64,000 nucleotides of DNA from Plasmodium malariae (taxonomy: Eukaryota > Apicomplexa > Aconoidasida > Haemosporida > Plasmodiidae): assembly GCF_900090045.1 (NCBI RefSeq), contig NC_041785.1, forward strand, positions 62,001 through 126,000. The letters are read 5' to 3'. The notes beneath the pieces are model-generated. The model searched no databases. It had not been told where the DNA came from and was given only the letters and a program-made list of their open reading frames with translations. The position numbers and the translations under genes were made by a program. Below are positions 27,983 to 42,330 of the stretch, piece after piece (positions within the stretch are counted from its first letter, which is position 1; each line of letters begins with the position of its first letter).

Positions 27983-30900
27983 CCTTAAAGTTATTTTCAC
28001 TGTTGGAATATTCCAATCAAAAGAGTAAAAAAATATTTTAAAAATATATTTATCTACATATTAAATCAAAAAATACGTAAAAAATATGTATTTTGCATAT
28101 ATTTTATTAAAGAACATTAAATATGGATAGTTATTATTTAATATTAAAAAATTTTAAATTTTACGTGGAGAATAAATTATAATAATATAATTATTTTTAT
28201 GTAAATGTAACATTTGCAATTATAACATAACAAGCACATACAGAAATATAATAAAATAAAAACAAGGAATAATATTATTTTAAATTTTTATCATTATATC
28301 TATATTATATATTTACAGATCATCCATGTGCCATTACCCAACATATTAATGTATATATATTATTTTATATATATGTGCATATAATTATATCAATTATTAT
28401 TTTAAAATATATATAAATAATGAAACTATTTATACTATATAATTATTACAGATGCTTCCTAAATATTCATCTATTTATATAAAAGTATATACTTATATCA
28501 TCTAAATACATTCTCTGACTTTTTTAATTACTTATAGTATCAATGTAAATATTAAAAATATATAATAGATTATAACAATTTTTTATTATGTTCTTATGTA
28601 AAATCCATTATATTAAATATTATTAAAACACGTAATAGTCTGATATGCAGATAATTACTTCAAAAGCATAATATTAGTATATCTTTTTTACAGTTATGTA
28701 AAAATTGTTATTTCTCTGATCTATAGTACGTATTGTTAATATCTCCTTATTTTATATTATAGATATTATCTACGTTTATAATATGTAACGTTCAATTATT
28801 ATTTTTCGTTTTCTAATTTTTAAATAATTATTTTAATATTTAAGTGTTCATATTGTTACTTGTTTTAATACTTAAATATTAATTTTTTGATAAAAATAGA
28901 ATAAAGCTTAAAAGTAATACAATTGTAATAACTCTTATCACTTTCATGAAAACATTATGTGACTATATGTAATTTATTGTTTATATATGTATTTATTTGT
29001 ATTAAAAATAATTTTTTCATTATTATGTAATATTTGAAAAAATGAATATACATATATTTAACGTAAAATATGGATAAAATAAATTTTCTGTAGTTCGTAT
29101 TTTTCACAACAAATCACATAATATAACAAATTCCTTAAATATATTATTATTAAAAGAATATAATCCATTTATTGCTTCCTTTCATTAGGATGAATTCATA
29201 CTAGTGTTTTTTGACATCATTAAATTTATAGAATTTTTAATATAGATAATTATATAGTTTTTTATCTTCTTTATCATATTAGAAAAAAAGTAATACTACA
29301 CTAACTTTAACTATAACATGTATTGAATTGAATATATTACTTTTTGAAAATGTTAACATCATTTTATTTATTAGTTTTACATTTTATACTTATACTTTTT
29401 ATATAAATATTACAATATGTAGACAGTGCGTTCATATTTTATCATTAAAGTCATTAGTTATCCCTAATTTTAATATTTTTAAATATATCATTACAAATCT
29501 ATTTTATTATTGTGTACCCGTATTATGATTTATTTAACACATATAATTATTTTTTATTCTTTTCATTAAACATTTTTACATATATATACTTATGAATACT
29601 CTCAGCTGTTATAATTTTACCTGTGCTTTTTATTATTTTTAATCTACAATTTTAAAAAAGCATAAATCATTACTACATAAATTTAAGTATTCTTAAGAAT
29701 GCTCATTTAGTAAAAACTTTAATTTCTTTAAAAAAAATAATGATTATTACCTAACAATATTGCGGACTTAATTGCATTCAAAGAAATAAAAATAACCTAA
29801 ATATTAATATCATTTCAGTATAAAATTTCATTTATTAATCACTTATTTAACAGGAGCTTTATTTTATAAAATGCTTAAATTTTTTTTTTTTTTATTTGTC
29901 TTAAGAGTCCCATACTCGTTGAGATATTTAACATTAATTACAGTCTTATAATTATATATAACTTTTTTCTTCCTATTTAATTCAACACATAATGTATGAT
30001 ATAATTTCTGAATTTATTGAAAATGTATGCAAATTTTCATATACATCTTAAAATTATTCTTAAAACTTTGTTATATTTATTACTTCTAAAAAACGTATGG
30101 TTTATATAATAATATATGTAGCAAAACGTACAGTACATGAGTTTTTAATATTTCAATTTTATACAGTTTTTTCTTATAAAATGTACAAAAAAAAAAGTAA
30201 ATAAATTTTATAATATCTTTATTTAAAACAAATATTTGGTATTTTAACAATCATATAAAATTTTAATTATTACTTTCTTATAACATCATAGATATTACGT
30301 GATAAATACATTCTTTTTTAATTTATAATTTATACATAATAGAAAACTCATTTTAGTATACACATATATATATATATATATATATATATTTTTTTTGTAA
30401 TCTTTTTATAAATTTTCATTCGTTAATGCTTTCAGAATAAGAGCAAATCGCTAAAAAATGTGATACATATAAATGAACACTCACAACTTTCAGTGTACAT
30501 TTTTATTTAAAACATACTCCAAATTACATTTATATTATAACTCTTTTAATATTTTAAGAAATCACATAAAATCAAATATTAAATGTTTATTTAAATTCAA
30601 TACATATTTTCGACAGAATATTTATTTATAATTCTTCTAATAATTTTATATTTATTTAATTTTCTATAATAATTACGAATGCTACATAAAAATAAAACGG
30701 TTTCTTGTATTATTAATAGACTTAATATTTTAATAAAAGTTTGATTAGTATATTGCTATGAATTATTTTTAAATAAAAAAATTTACAGGAGATAATCTTT
30801 TTTATTGCATTATGTGTAAATAATAATGTTAATAAAATTATTTTATAAAAATATTAATATTATACATATAATAAATTTTTAGATAAAAATCATAAAAAAT

Positions 30901-33900
30901 AAAAAAAACAATATAAATATGTAGTAACATTTAATTTATATTTATAAATTTTAAAAAAATGTATGCTAAAGTATATATAACGAAAAATAAAAAGCAATTT
31001 TTTTTTAAATTTTTTAATAGCGTTCATGATATTGTTTATATATTACATATTCAAGGAGACAATTATTTTACAGTAACCTTTAACATTTAATAGTATGGTT
31101 GTTCTCTTTCAATATATTATTATTAAATTAATGCTTAAGTTTTTTTTTTACTTTTTTTAAGAACAGTTATAAATGAAATTCATAAGAAATGGATATATTG
31201 AATAAATATAATACTAAAAACTTAAAATAAAAACATTTGATGCTATATTAAAAAAGAAATACATTAAATACATATTAATAATTTATTCTTAATTTTTTTT
31301 TTTTCATGTATTTATAACCATATATATTTTCTTTTCAGTAACCTTACTCATATACATATAATTAAAAATGAATTATAATTATGTAAAAAATATACATATA
31401 ATTGTAATTTTCTTATAAATAATTTAATTAGCGAAAGATTTAGTTTAATATCGACATTATTCTCTATTTTTAATTTTCTTTTATATATACATGTATGTGT
31501 CTAATTTTCATTTTATCTTCATAAATTCTTCTGTTATATTTATATGTATACTTGTTACTATTACTCTAATACAACAACTGTGTACATAAATTTCACATTT
31601 ATGTGTTGCAATATAAATAATTATCTTGTACTACTAATATATATATTGATGATAGTTCAACATTCAAAATTAGATTCTATATAATAAAATTGTTAAGAAG
31701 CACATTCTCCATCATATAATTAAAGTAAAATTACAATTAACCATATATTTAAGAGGAATTTTATTTTTCTGTATTAATACTTTCCTTTTTTATTATAAGT
31801 CATTACCATATTTCCTATATCTCACTGTGATTATAATTTTATTTTATATTTTGTAAATTTTATACTTGAATTCTTTTTCTAAAAAATGATTCTAATATTT
31901 TCTTTTTATTCAAATGGTAATTAAAATTTATTTCTTTTTAAGAATGTGACATAAACACTCTAAATTTGTTCATATAATAATGTCTTATATACCTTGCCTT
32001 TCTGTTCTAAATAAAATCCTTTCACTTTTGTAGTTTCTTATCAAATTTCTAATTAATTGGCATATATTATTATTATTCATAAATCAAATTATTCTTATTT
32101 CAACTTGTGCTCAAAATTTCAGTGAAATGTTGTCAATTGCGGGGTTATATGTATTAATATTGCATATTTGTTAGTTTATTTTGTATTAAAATACTATTAA
32201 AAACATAGTTTTATTAGACTTATTTATATAATGAATTATATCCTATTTTACATATATAAATAAATTATTTATTATTTAGTTGATTCCATATTTACTATAT
32301 TAGAATCAAATGAATATATAAATAGAGTTTTTTCAGTATTTTTTTCACATTTATATGTTGTTTATGTATATTTCATAAAAAGTAATTCCACATGTGCTAT
32401 CAGTTTCATGATTTGTTTTATATCATGTTTCATATATTCACTAGAGTAATCATTTTTTATCTAACTACTTATATTTTAATCAATAATGTAAATACGTCTA
32501 TTTTTTTGGTTTTATCTTGATTCTGTATAAAAATTCCATTTTCAAAGTATTATTTCTGTTTATTAGAGCATCGAATACTAATTTATTATATATTAAATAC
32601 ATCTAGTTGTCAAAAATAAGTTTTTATTCTATATAACATCCGAATTAGTAATTTCTCAGTGAATCATATCTCATACAAATTTCAAATTTGACCCCAATTT
32701 ATGTATTGATTTATAGAATTATAAGATAATTCTTTCTTTTCTTTTTGTTAGTTCCACCAAACATTTATAACCCTTGCTATATTAAGGCGTTATCATAATT
32801 TAAATAAACTATATTAAATAAATTTTTATGCATTAAAAAATATATAAATTTTATAATGTAAATTATTTCTGAAAATTTATTACACAAATTTTTGTAAAAT
32901 AGTACTTTATGATAAGTAATTTTAATTAATTTTACAAAAACTAATAAAAATATTGTGAGTACTCAAGCTTATGTAATAAGAGAGCAATTATTATATTTAG
33001 TTGATCGTAATTTTTTTATTAATTTTCATCTGTCTTTATATTTCATACTATTATAATAGTGTAGTTCAATATTTCTTAACTTAATACAAATATATTTTGT
33101 ACACAGCGAGTAACAATTGTACATATAACTTTCATATTATGCAACGTATTTTCTGTCGAAATAGCAATTATTACCATTAAATTTTTCTTTATCATACCTG
33201 AAATTATTAAAATATTCATACAGTGTACATACCCTTTTGACTTTTTGAAAAAATTTCATTTATGTTATAAATATTACAATAACATATATAGAGAATAAAC
33301 GAAATCTCTTTATATATATATATATTAATAAATCTTAAAACTATGGAATTTTATCACTATAAGAATAAAAATCTGTATATTTACATAAAATCCAGTAGAT
33401 GAAGTAATTCAAATATTTAGATATATCATATTCATAATCGTTGCTCTTTCTATAATTTAAATCTTGAGAAGAGGATTAACAAATTTTTAAAATATTCCAA
33501 TAATCATAAAATAATAAGCTATTTGCGAAAAGATAGGATCTCATATATAGTAAAATAGTTATTATAAAGTTTACTAAATTTAATAAATTCATCGTTATAT
33601 TAAGGGGAATAATTCACATATTTACAATAAAATTAAAAGGAAAATTATAATATGTTAATACATAAAATAATATTTTTAAGAAAAAAAAGTTAATATTGTA
33701 TTTCATTAACAATGGTATTCTCAAATCAAATTTTATAAAAAAAAAGATACAATTGTAAATTAAAGATTATAAATTCTACTTTTATTTCCATTGTCATACT
33801 TTAAAATTTGACTAAACATTGATAACAATTAAATACTATTTAGCATATATATACATTTATAAAAAATATATTAATATATTTTCTTACCTTATTAATTTAA

Positions 33901-34283
33901 AATTTTATGAAAATTTTTATTACAAATATCCTTCTGATCACCTAACATAAAACAATAATAGTAGTATTAAATTGGCATAACAAAATTCTTTACATTTGAA
34001 AATATTTGTATGCGGAATGGTCTTTGATACTGAAATTAAATAATTTTCCTTTTTCTATTTAAATATGATTTTGTAATATTATTATTTAAGTAAAATTAAA
34101 TAATACTATTGTTAATTACACTAAAAACAACCATTTATTTTTATATACATAGGTATAAAATGAAAATTACAGTGAAATATATGTTTCCAGGTTTTATTAA
34201 TACTTTCAAATTATTAAATACAAATTAATATTCGTAATTTTAAAGATAACGAAATGCTTACATTCTCTAATAATTTTTTTGTT
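27983..34283. other. Long gene-free stretch
   Basis: More than 6 kb with no supported gene. Frames such as 29328-29528 are low-complexity. Parts align with ~39.4-45 kb: the TA repeat at 30363-30390 and its downstream flank match the repeat at 41777-41799 and its flank. I see no RNA gene or regulatory motif that I can support. Confidence 0.5.
30363..30390. repeat. (AT)n microsatellite
   Basis: About 28 bases of uninterrupted AT repeat followed by a poly-T run. The tract at 41777-41799 lies at the equivalent place in the second copy of the 11.5-kb-offset duplication, and the flanking bases can be aligned. Confidence 0.9.
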
Positions 34284-34508
34284 TTAGCATTTTAAATGCC
34301 TTATTTTATTTTCACCAGAAGGCATAAAAATACATTGACTCTTTAACATTCTTATATTAACACATTCTAAAATATTGCAATTTGAATAAATGAAAAAAAA
34401 AATTATTAAATTATGAATATAACAATTAAAAGTTAATAATATTATAATTTGCTCTAATAAATGCTCCACAGCAATTATAAGAAAACTATAATTAATCATA
34501 AAAATCAT
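34284..34508 (-). pseudogene. Possible PIR fragment
   Basis: An open frame of 74 codons. Its C-terminal half reads SNCNILECVNIRMLKSQC and then MPSGENKIRHLKC, whose cysteine spacing resembles the CKFGEKC...DKC region of the PIR pseudogene at 45245. It also lies at the equivalent place in the duplicated block. No membrane segment or tail can be followed downstream. This is weak evidence, and the frame could be coincidental. Confidence 0.25.
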
Positions 34509-34905
34509 GAATTAGGAATTTAAAAATGATTTTGTGTATTCCGTATAAATTTAGTCAATAAGTAAATTATAGATAATATTTCACTACGTACTGGAAGAGA
34601 TATTATGTAATAAATGTGTTCATTGAATTTTCAATAAAATTATATATATAAATGTATTAAAATATATATACACTATTAATCATCTTATATAAGATTATTT
34701 AAAAAAAACAAAAAAAAAATTTTTTTTAATTAATTATCTTTAAATATCCCAAAAATTAGAGGTTATGGAGATATTTTTATAATTTAATATAATAAAAATA
34801 TTGTTCTTATTTTATATTTTTGTATACGAAATACTAACAATAATTTTATCATTCTTAGAATTAATCATTTATTTACTCATTTGTTTTTACGTACTCTATT
34901 ATTAG

Positions 34906-36160
34906 AAAACCGTTTTAAATGAATTAACTTCATATGAAATATACAATAGATTTAAATGTATCTAATAAAATAAGCTGTAATTTTGTTAAATATTTTGACG
35001 GTATAGATCTTTTTAAAGGAACAGATATTGATACTAGTAATATTAATTCTAATATTTTATACTGTTCAAAAGATTTAATTAATACTCTTATATATATACA
35101 TGACAGAAACAGTTTACATATTGACCTACTGGTCATATGATATGCTAAAAAGTAAATATAACTGTACATTCTTAAATGATGTAATTTACAAAAATATTTG
35201 CATTTTTCTTGAATATATATTAATTAAAATAAGTATATAAAAATAAATTAATGAAAAATATTTTTGTCCTTTTTCCAAAACGTTATCTACATGGAAATAA
35301 TGAAAATATATGCATGATTATTTAAAAATTTATTACGAATTAAAAGTTAATAAATTTCGTGGTAATACTAAAAGTAAAAATTACTATTAATATATTAATA
35401 TTATTAATGCAATATATGAATAACATAGAGAAAATTTCTTCATACTTAGGGAGCATCATAATTATTTTAATTATAATGAAGAGTATTCCCCAAATATACC
35501 TTTATCAAAATTAAAAAATGATTCTCAGGAATTCAAAGAGGGTAAACCAAAAGAAAATTAAGTTCAGGTAAATATTACCTAATTACGCTCTGAAAAAAAA
35601 ATATCAGAACTTCATACAACATCTAATGTTATTAAAATCTTTTAAAATTTGGGGTTCAAAAAAGAGGGTAATGAACTAACTCAATGTTATGAAATTCGGG
35701 GGTATCATTCAGACAAAATAATCTTTAGTTTCAAAAATTTTTATATAAAATGGTACAATAAATAAATATTTCAAATTTATCCAAACAAAAGAAAGAAAAA
35801 AAAGATGAATGATAGAAGTAAAATATAAACATGAAGGAAATACACAATGTTATACATAATTTGGGAGTTTATTATCAAGATATTAAGGAAAAACAAGTTG
35901 TGCAATATCCAAATCACAAATAGACACTTCAGAATAATGAATCGATACTAATGTTCGCAATACGGAAAATACTGAATTACATTTGGATTATTTCATATTA
36001 TAACTTAAATTCATATAATTATGGAAACAAATCTTCACACTTTTAGTTCTTCTGTAATTTCACATAATAAGTTATAATCTGTTATCCTGTTTCCTAATGG
36101 AATATCCATTTTCATTGTAATTGCAATTATTTTAATATATTTTCTTTATTATAATGAACG
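34906..36160 (+). pseudogene. PIR pseudogene, heavily decayed
   Basis: After an acceptor at 34904-34905 the sequence reads NELTSYEIYNRFKC, the usual start of a PIR ectodomain, and then breaks. Other frames supply GTDIDTSN...ILYCSKDLINTL (~35015-35095), YWSYDMLKSKYNC (~35130-35170), REHHNYFNYNEEY (~35450) and GFKKEGNELTQCYEI (~35655). A membrane-type segment (NGISIFIVIAIILIYF) lies at ~36098-36150. Parts are in the correct PIR order, but at least four frame changes and several stops separate them. No cytoplasmic-tail exon is evident. Relative to the PIR gene at 26746 it occupies the same place that the pseudogene at 46600 occupies relative to the PIR gene at 38193. Confidence 0.7.
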
Positions 36161-37077
36161 TTCATATTCTATACAAAAATATAAATATATTATATTAAAA
36201 TACATGATTAATTTTTTATAACGATATACTATTAATAAATAAAAATATATAAAATATACTTTAAAATATACTTTTGTAAATTATTACAATCAATTTGAAA
36301 CATTCTTTCATAAAATAGTACTAAAAAAAACATTTTAGAATAATTTAAACAGTATAGTTATGCAACGATTATCAGCAAGTACATAATATTAATTGAATAG
36401 AAGTCCTCAAAATAGGGTGTTACATTCTATTTACCTCCTTATATCATAATTAAGCAACTAATTTAATTTTAAATAAAAACAATAATAAAAAGAAATAAAG
36501 TTTATTTTTCGTATTAACACTAAATAAGTATAAAACAGGAAAAAAAAAATTATACAGTTAAAATATAATGTATTTTTATGTTATTTTACTGTTTTTCTTA
36601 TTTTTTTTTTTTCCTCTTTCTTCTTTTTTAGAACTTATTTTTAGTATTTTTACTGCAGACTTATACTTATGCTAGTATATTTCATTTGTAAATATTCATA
36701 TAATTCAATTTTTGTTTAAAATATTATTCTCCATATACTTTGCACATTTTTAAATTTATGTAAATTCCTATTAACCATAAGTTATATTTTATATTTTTCA
36801 TAGTTTTTGTATTTTTAACATAAATAATATTGTATTATACCGAAATATAATTATAATATTGTTACGTTTTAACCATGCTTATACGAAGTGAGGTTACGCT
36901 GTTTCATATATGTAATTCTGTTTTTGCATATAAAATATAGTATATCCAAATTTTTAATATTTTATTTTTTCTCCCTTAATATTACATAATTAAATATAAT
37001 AATGCAATCTTTATATACAACACATTCATGTTACTAATCTATATTTATATTTTTACCACTATTTTATATATTTGTAA

Positions 37078-37115
<38 letters not shown>

Positions 37116-38192
37116 CATAATGTCACAGAAATGTTAAATTCTATTCTTATGTATTTATTATTATATACCTTGTTTTTGAAAAAAATTTTCATTTTTCTTA
37201 TAGTAAAAAATATCTAATATACTGTATATAATTATTTGCATTTGTTTTTTATATAAAATATTATTTAGGATATATTTTTTAATCATTAAAAGTTTTCCAA
37301 AAAAAAAATTTTCTTAACGTGACTTGCAAAAACGTGTAAATGTACAATATTCCTTTTATATTTACATAATAATTTTGTTTAATATATATATTTAAAGAAT
37401 ACATTGTATATAGATAAATTATTTAGAAAATTATTAATAATAAAGTTACTTAAATTATGAATAGTATTATTTTTAACATTTTCTTATGTTTTTAATAGAG
37501 ATTTAAGCATAATCCGTAAGTATATAATATATATTTTCGATTATTCCAAAGTATATTCCTGAATTACATTTAAAAGTAATTTTAAATTTATAAATTACAG
37601 AATTTACAATATTTAGTTTTACTTATATTGCAGTTTATTATTCATTCTTCTATTAGTATATAATATATTATCTTTTAATTACAACGCTTTTTTTTCTTGC
37701 TATAGTAATATTTATTTACATTATTTTCTACCGTAGTGTTCTTTGTTTAGAACACGTATTTACCTCTTTATATTATTACTTCCTCTATACTATTATGTAT
37801 AAAAAATATATAATTCGGACAAACTGAATAAATGGAAGTATTTTATTACTTCCTAAATTTTATGCTGGGTTATATTCAAATTAAAAAGGGAATTGTTTAA
37901 ATTTCTAATTTAGAATTTTCCACTTTTTTATTAAATACTTTTCTTTATATGTTTTAAATAATAATCTTATTAATAGTGAAAATATATCATCTAGATATTT
38001 TTTTTTCTATTATATCACAATATTGTATTCTATATTATTTTCACCAATTTTATTTAGTTGTTCTAATTCTTGTATATTTTTTTTTTTTTTCCTTTTTACT
38101 TCTTACTTTTTAACTATAAACATATACTTAAAAAAAAATCGTTAAATAAAATAACTGTACTATCAGTAACTAAATTTATGCCCTCATCAACT
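36161..38192. other. Intergenic, no gene seen
   Basis: AT-rich spacer with a TA tract at 37083-37114. From ~36.9 kb it aligns with the DNA downstream of the other PIR gene: cagaatttacaatat near 37599 matches 26164, and the ttattta(g/t)...tgttctaattctt stretch near 38050 matches ~26615. Confidence 0.5.
37083..37114. repeat. (AT)n microsatellite
   Basis: The longest uninterrupted TA dinucleotide tract in the window, about 32 bases, in an intergenic region. Confidence 0.9.
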
Positions 38193-39404
38193 TTAGTAAA
38201 GAGAATTTCTTCCAGGATGATAAACCACATTTAGTTGTTTACTCTCTAAATTTGATTTCCCTTTTTCATACATGTCTTCTCTTATATCCTGTATATTTAT
38301 ATCATCCAAATTGCGCCTAATTGATTTTTTCCTTAGTAAGTGCATCTTTATCCAGGGGACCAATGGAGTAAACTATTGTAAAAAGAATAGATATAATTTG
38401 TTTATATAATTTTTATTCAATAATTATTTTGTTCTATATTGAACTAAAATTAATATTAAAAAATTAAAATATATACGTTTTTAATTGCTGTTTATAATTA
38501 CCTTATATAGGAAGAAGCAAATGAATACAACTCCTACAAGTGGAATAGTAACTGACATGAAAATGTGAGAAAAGTTAAAGGTAGACATATTTTTAGTAGT
38601 TCTCCGTTCAACAATCAAATCAGAACTAAGTATAAATAACCCGTTTTGTTCTGACGTATCGCCTATATTACACTTTAAATTAGATAATTTAGAATTAAAA
38701 CAATCAGGTACATGTTTTCTAAGTTCATCACAATAAGGTTCAGGCTTATCCGAATTACAATTACCGTACACGTTTTCATACGTACTAACAGATTCTTCAA
38801 GGTATGCTTTAAATACACTATCACATAAATTATTATTTAAATTAAGAGTTTGTCGAATTGTTTCGTGATCTAAACAATAATCATAAACAATCTTCATTTT
38901 TTTAAAGTTTTTATTATTATTTTTAAAAAACTCACATTTACATTTATTAGTACCAGAAATATCTTTTAAACCATTATTAAGTATTTCAATAAGATTTGAA
39001 AATGAATTTTCTTCCTTTGACATTTTTAATAATATACTGCCTATCCAGTAGTACATATAATGGCATTTTACTTTGCAATCTTCATTGTCTTCATCAGTAA
39101 AAGATATAAAACATAAAGCTTTTAGAAGATTATCAACATTATCTTCATCATAATTATTTAATTTAGATTGTGTTTCCGTAATTTTTTCCTCATGTAAGCA
39201 GTAATCATTTGATGGATTAAAAATTCTTGTATAATAATTCTTTGAAGGAAATACAGAACTACCCTAAGCATTAATGAAAATATATATAATGAGAAGAACA
39301 TATTTCTAAGAATTATTTTATTAATCAATAAGAAAAAGTAAACGCCAAAAAATATGTATAAGAGTAAATTTGAAAAAGATATGAACCTGCATTGTAAATG
39401 ACAT
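38193..39404 (-). CDS. PIR protein, intact
   Basis: A complete three-exon PIR gene. Exon 1 is 39404-39387 (MSFTMQ), intron 39386-39264, exon 2 39263-38502 (254 codons), intron 38501-38373, exon 3 38372-38193. All introns are gt-ag and all junctions are phase 0, giving 319 residues. The ectodomain begins GSSVFPSKNYYTRIF and contains the MYYWIG motif near residue 77 and repeated cysteines (CKCEFF, DYCLDHETIRQTL, CDELRKHVPDC). The membrane segment IPLVGVVFICFFLYK closes exon 2. The tail starts FTPLVPWIKMHLLRKK and ends NVVYHPGRNSLY. It is the clear paralogue of the PIR gene at 26746, with matching intron positions and flanks but substantially diverged protein. Expected role: a variant antigen on or exported by the infected cell (family knowledge). 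Confidence 0.93.
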
Positions 39405-41776
39405 TTTTAACTATAATTTCGATATTGAAAGAATAGTATAAAAAATATTTTATAAATATATTCACATATATATTAAATATAAAAATATGTAAAATATCGG
39501 TATTTTTTATATATTTTATGGTAAATTTATAAAAGGAAATATATATTATTTAATAATATTTATTTCTTAATCTTTTCTTAGGAGTGAATTAAAATAATTA
39601 AAATATTTTCACGTATAAGTAACATCTACACCTACCACATAACGATAAAAATGAATAATGTAATGAAAATATTTTAAAATATGTGTCACATATGTCATGA
39701 TGAATACTAAAAAAATATATCATTAATATAATTTTTCTTTTAATATTAATTTATATTCGCTTTTTCATGTATAATCGCGCAAAATTTTAAATATTTATAT
39801 TATTAATAATTTACTATTTATAAGGATGATATTTTTATTATAATAGTAGGATGTTTTCATTTGAAATTTATAAATACATACATATATATACGAATATAAC
39901 TACGTAAGATAAATAATTTGTTCTTTCTATTTAATTACTTATTATATGACTGTGAATATTTAAAATAAATTATTTATCATACAAAAATTCATTACGTATC
40001 TCACTTAATTATGTTTATCAATATTTTATTATAGTACACAATAGAAAAACTTGTAGTTACTAGAATAGACTAATATAAAAATATTTTTTCTATGATTTAC
40101 TATAAAAAAATAACTTATTTCCCTAATATGTAGTATAAATCTTGTGCATCACTCTATATTATATTATTGGGAGATTTACCTTTTATAATTAATATTACTC
40201 AATTATCAAATAAATTTTAAGTATTTTTTATTAAAAATATTAATATATATATTATCATATTGTTAAATTTAAAAATTTTTGATTGTTTTAATGTTGATAA
40301 ATATAAAATTATTCCTAGAAATAATAAATTTATAAAATACTTAATAAACGTCTTTAAAATCTTAACCAGTTAAATGTAATTTATTTTAGTTATTATTTAA
40401 ATATATATTTGTTGATACTACAGTAAACTATTCATTATCATATAACATTTCCAAAAATAAATGCAAAGTTATATGACATAAAATAAGATAAAAAAATAAC
40501 TTACTAATTGATATTTTTTAAAATAAAATGTATAAGAAAAAATATTCTACAAATTAATCACAATTATAAAAATACTATTAATTCAATATTTTCTTTTACC
40601 TTATATAGTTTACTATTTATTGACAATCTTTAATTTACGAAAATTTTAATATACATTATTAAAAGGATATTTATTTTTCACTGTGTTCTCATGGAAAAAG
40701 AGAACTCATTATTAACTTCAATCACAAAATGAATTCAATGAAATATATCACTATTTATTTATATGAATGGGCTCTTTTTTAATAAGTTTATGTTTATATT
40801 TTAATCTTTAGGAAATTTTTACAAATAATAATAAATATTTTCTTATATAATCATTAATAACCTAGATTATTCTAAATATTAAACATTTTAATATATTTTA
40901 TTACAAACTCATTTTATTTTTATGTATATTTATTAGTTCTATTATAATATATATAAATATATTTTATTTATGTATTTGTAACAATCTCTGTATGTTCACT
41001 AATTACTGTAAATAATTATAATTTCACTTATGGTTTTTATCATTTATAATCCATAATTATACAGAACGATACATTATTATATAGATTTGATTTAATATTC
41101 TTATTAATTTTCAGTTGCTATAAATATTTTATTTTATTTTTTTTAAATTAATTTTCAATTAATAATCAAACCATCGCTATTATTAAATTTACCATAATAC
41201 AAATATATAAATATGCTAATGTTATTTATTATTCCTTTAAGAAATTGAAATTATCAATTATTTATTAAATGGAAACCTTATCTTACTAAGCGTTACAACT
41301 TTTTTTTTTATTTTTAATATATTTCCTTTCTTAAATGTTTACTATTTTTTGAATCCTTCCATTAATAAATATAGCCATATATATTTATATTTAATATTTT
41401 TCTTTTATTTTTTTAAATTCTTTGTAATGTAATTATTTTCATATTCTATAAAAAAATCGATACATTGACACATATATATAAAGATATGTTTGATTACTCT
41501 GTTATATTTAATATCTCAGAAAAAAGCTTATCTTAAACTATATATAATCAGAAAAATAGTAAATATGTTTGTAATATTCTAGTTTTACATAGTTTTTTGT
41601 TATAATAAGCAACAAAATAACAGATAATTCATATAACATTAATTTTTAGGGAAAAAATATGGTATTTTATTAATAAAAAAAAATTATATATTAATTTATG
41701 CCATTTTTATTAGTAAGAGTATGATTCCTCAGTCATTTCATAACTTTATTCATTATACGTATTTTAATATTCCTTA

Positions 41777-41799
41777 ATATATATATATATATATATATA
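41777..41799. repeat. (AT)n microsatellite
   Basis: About 23 bases of AT repeat, positional counterpart of the tract at 30363-30390. Confidence 0.85.
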
Positions 41800-42310
41800 A
41801 ATATATTTTTGTGATTTACTTATCATAAGATATTTATCTAAATTTTCAGAATAATTAGAACTTACATAAAAATATCAAATGCAATGATAAACCTACACGT
41901 TTTGTCAATATATTTTTATTTAAGGCATTTACATAATTGCATTAATAATATAATACATATTATATATTATAAAAGCAAATAATATCATATAATAAAAATA
42001 TTTATAAATAAAATTATTAATTTTCATATTTTATTTATTATTAATTGTGTCACACTTTTTATTTTATTTTAATTGTTTTAATAATTACAAATACTTTTTC
42101 AAAATAGAATTTTCTTTTTTATATTATTAGTAGATTCGGTATTTTAACAAAAAAATTTATTGAGATATATTTAATAATTAGTTTTTCGTAAAAAAATTCA
42201 CAAAATTTAATTATATTTATTGTGTTGTAAGCCTTAAAAAAAAAAAAAAAAGAATGATAAAATTATATTATGTAAAATATAATGTTACATGATAAATAAT
42301 TAAATATAAA

Positions 42311-42330
42311 CCCCCCCCAAAAAAAAAAAA
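42311..42330. repeat. C8-A12 homopolymer pair
   Basis: Eight consecutive C are followed directly by about twelve A. Long C runs are rare in DNA this poor in GC. The only other C runs of six or more that I noticed are near 1444 and 57571. The run is not in a gene. Confidence 0.9.

Noticed and set aside
34930..35169. Two overlapping ORFs on opposite strands (68 and 79 codons)
   Set aside because: The plus frame is a piece of the PIR pseudogene and not a separate gene; the minus frame is its shadow.
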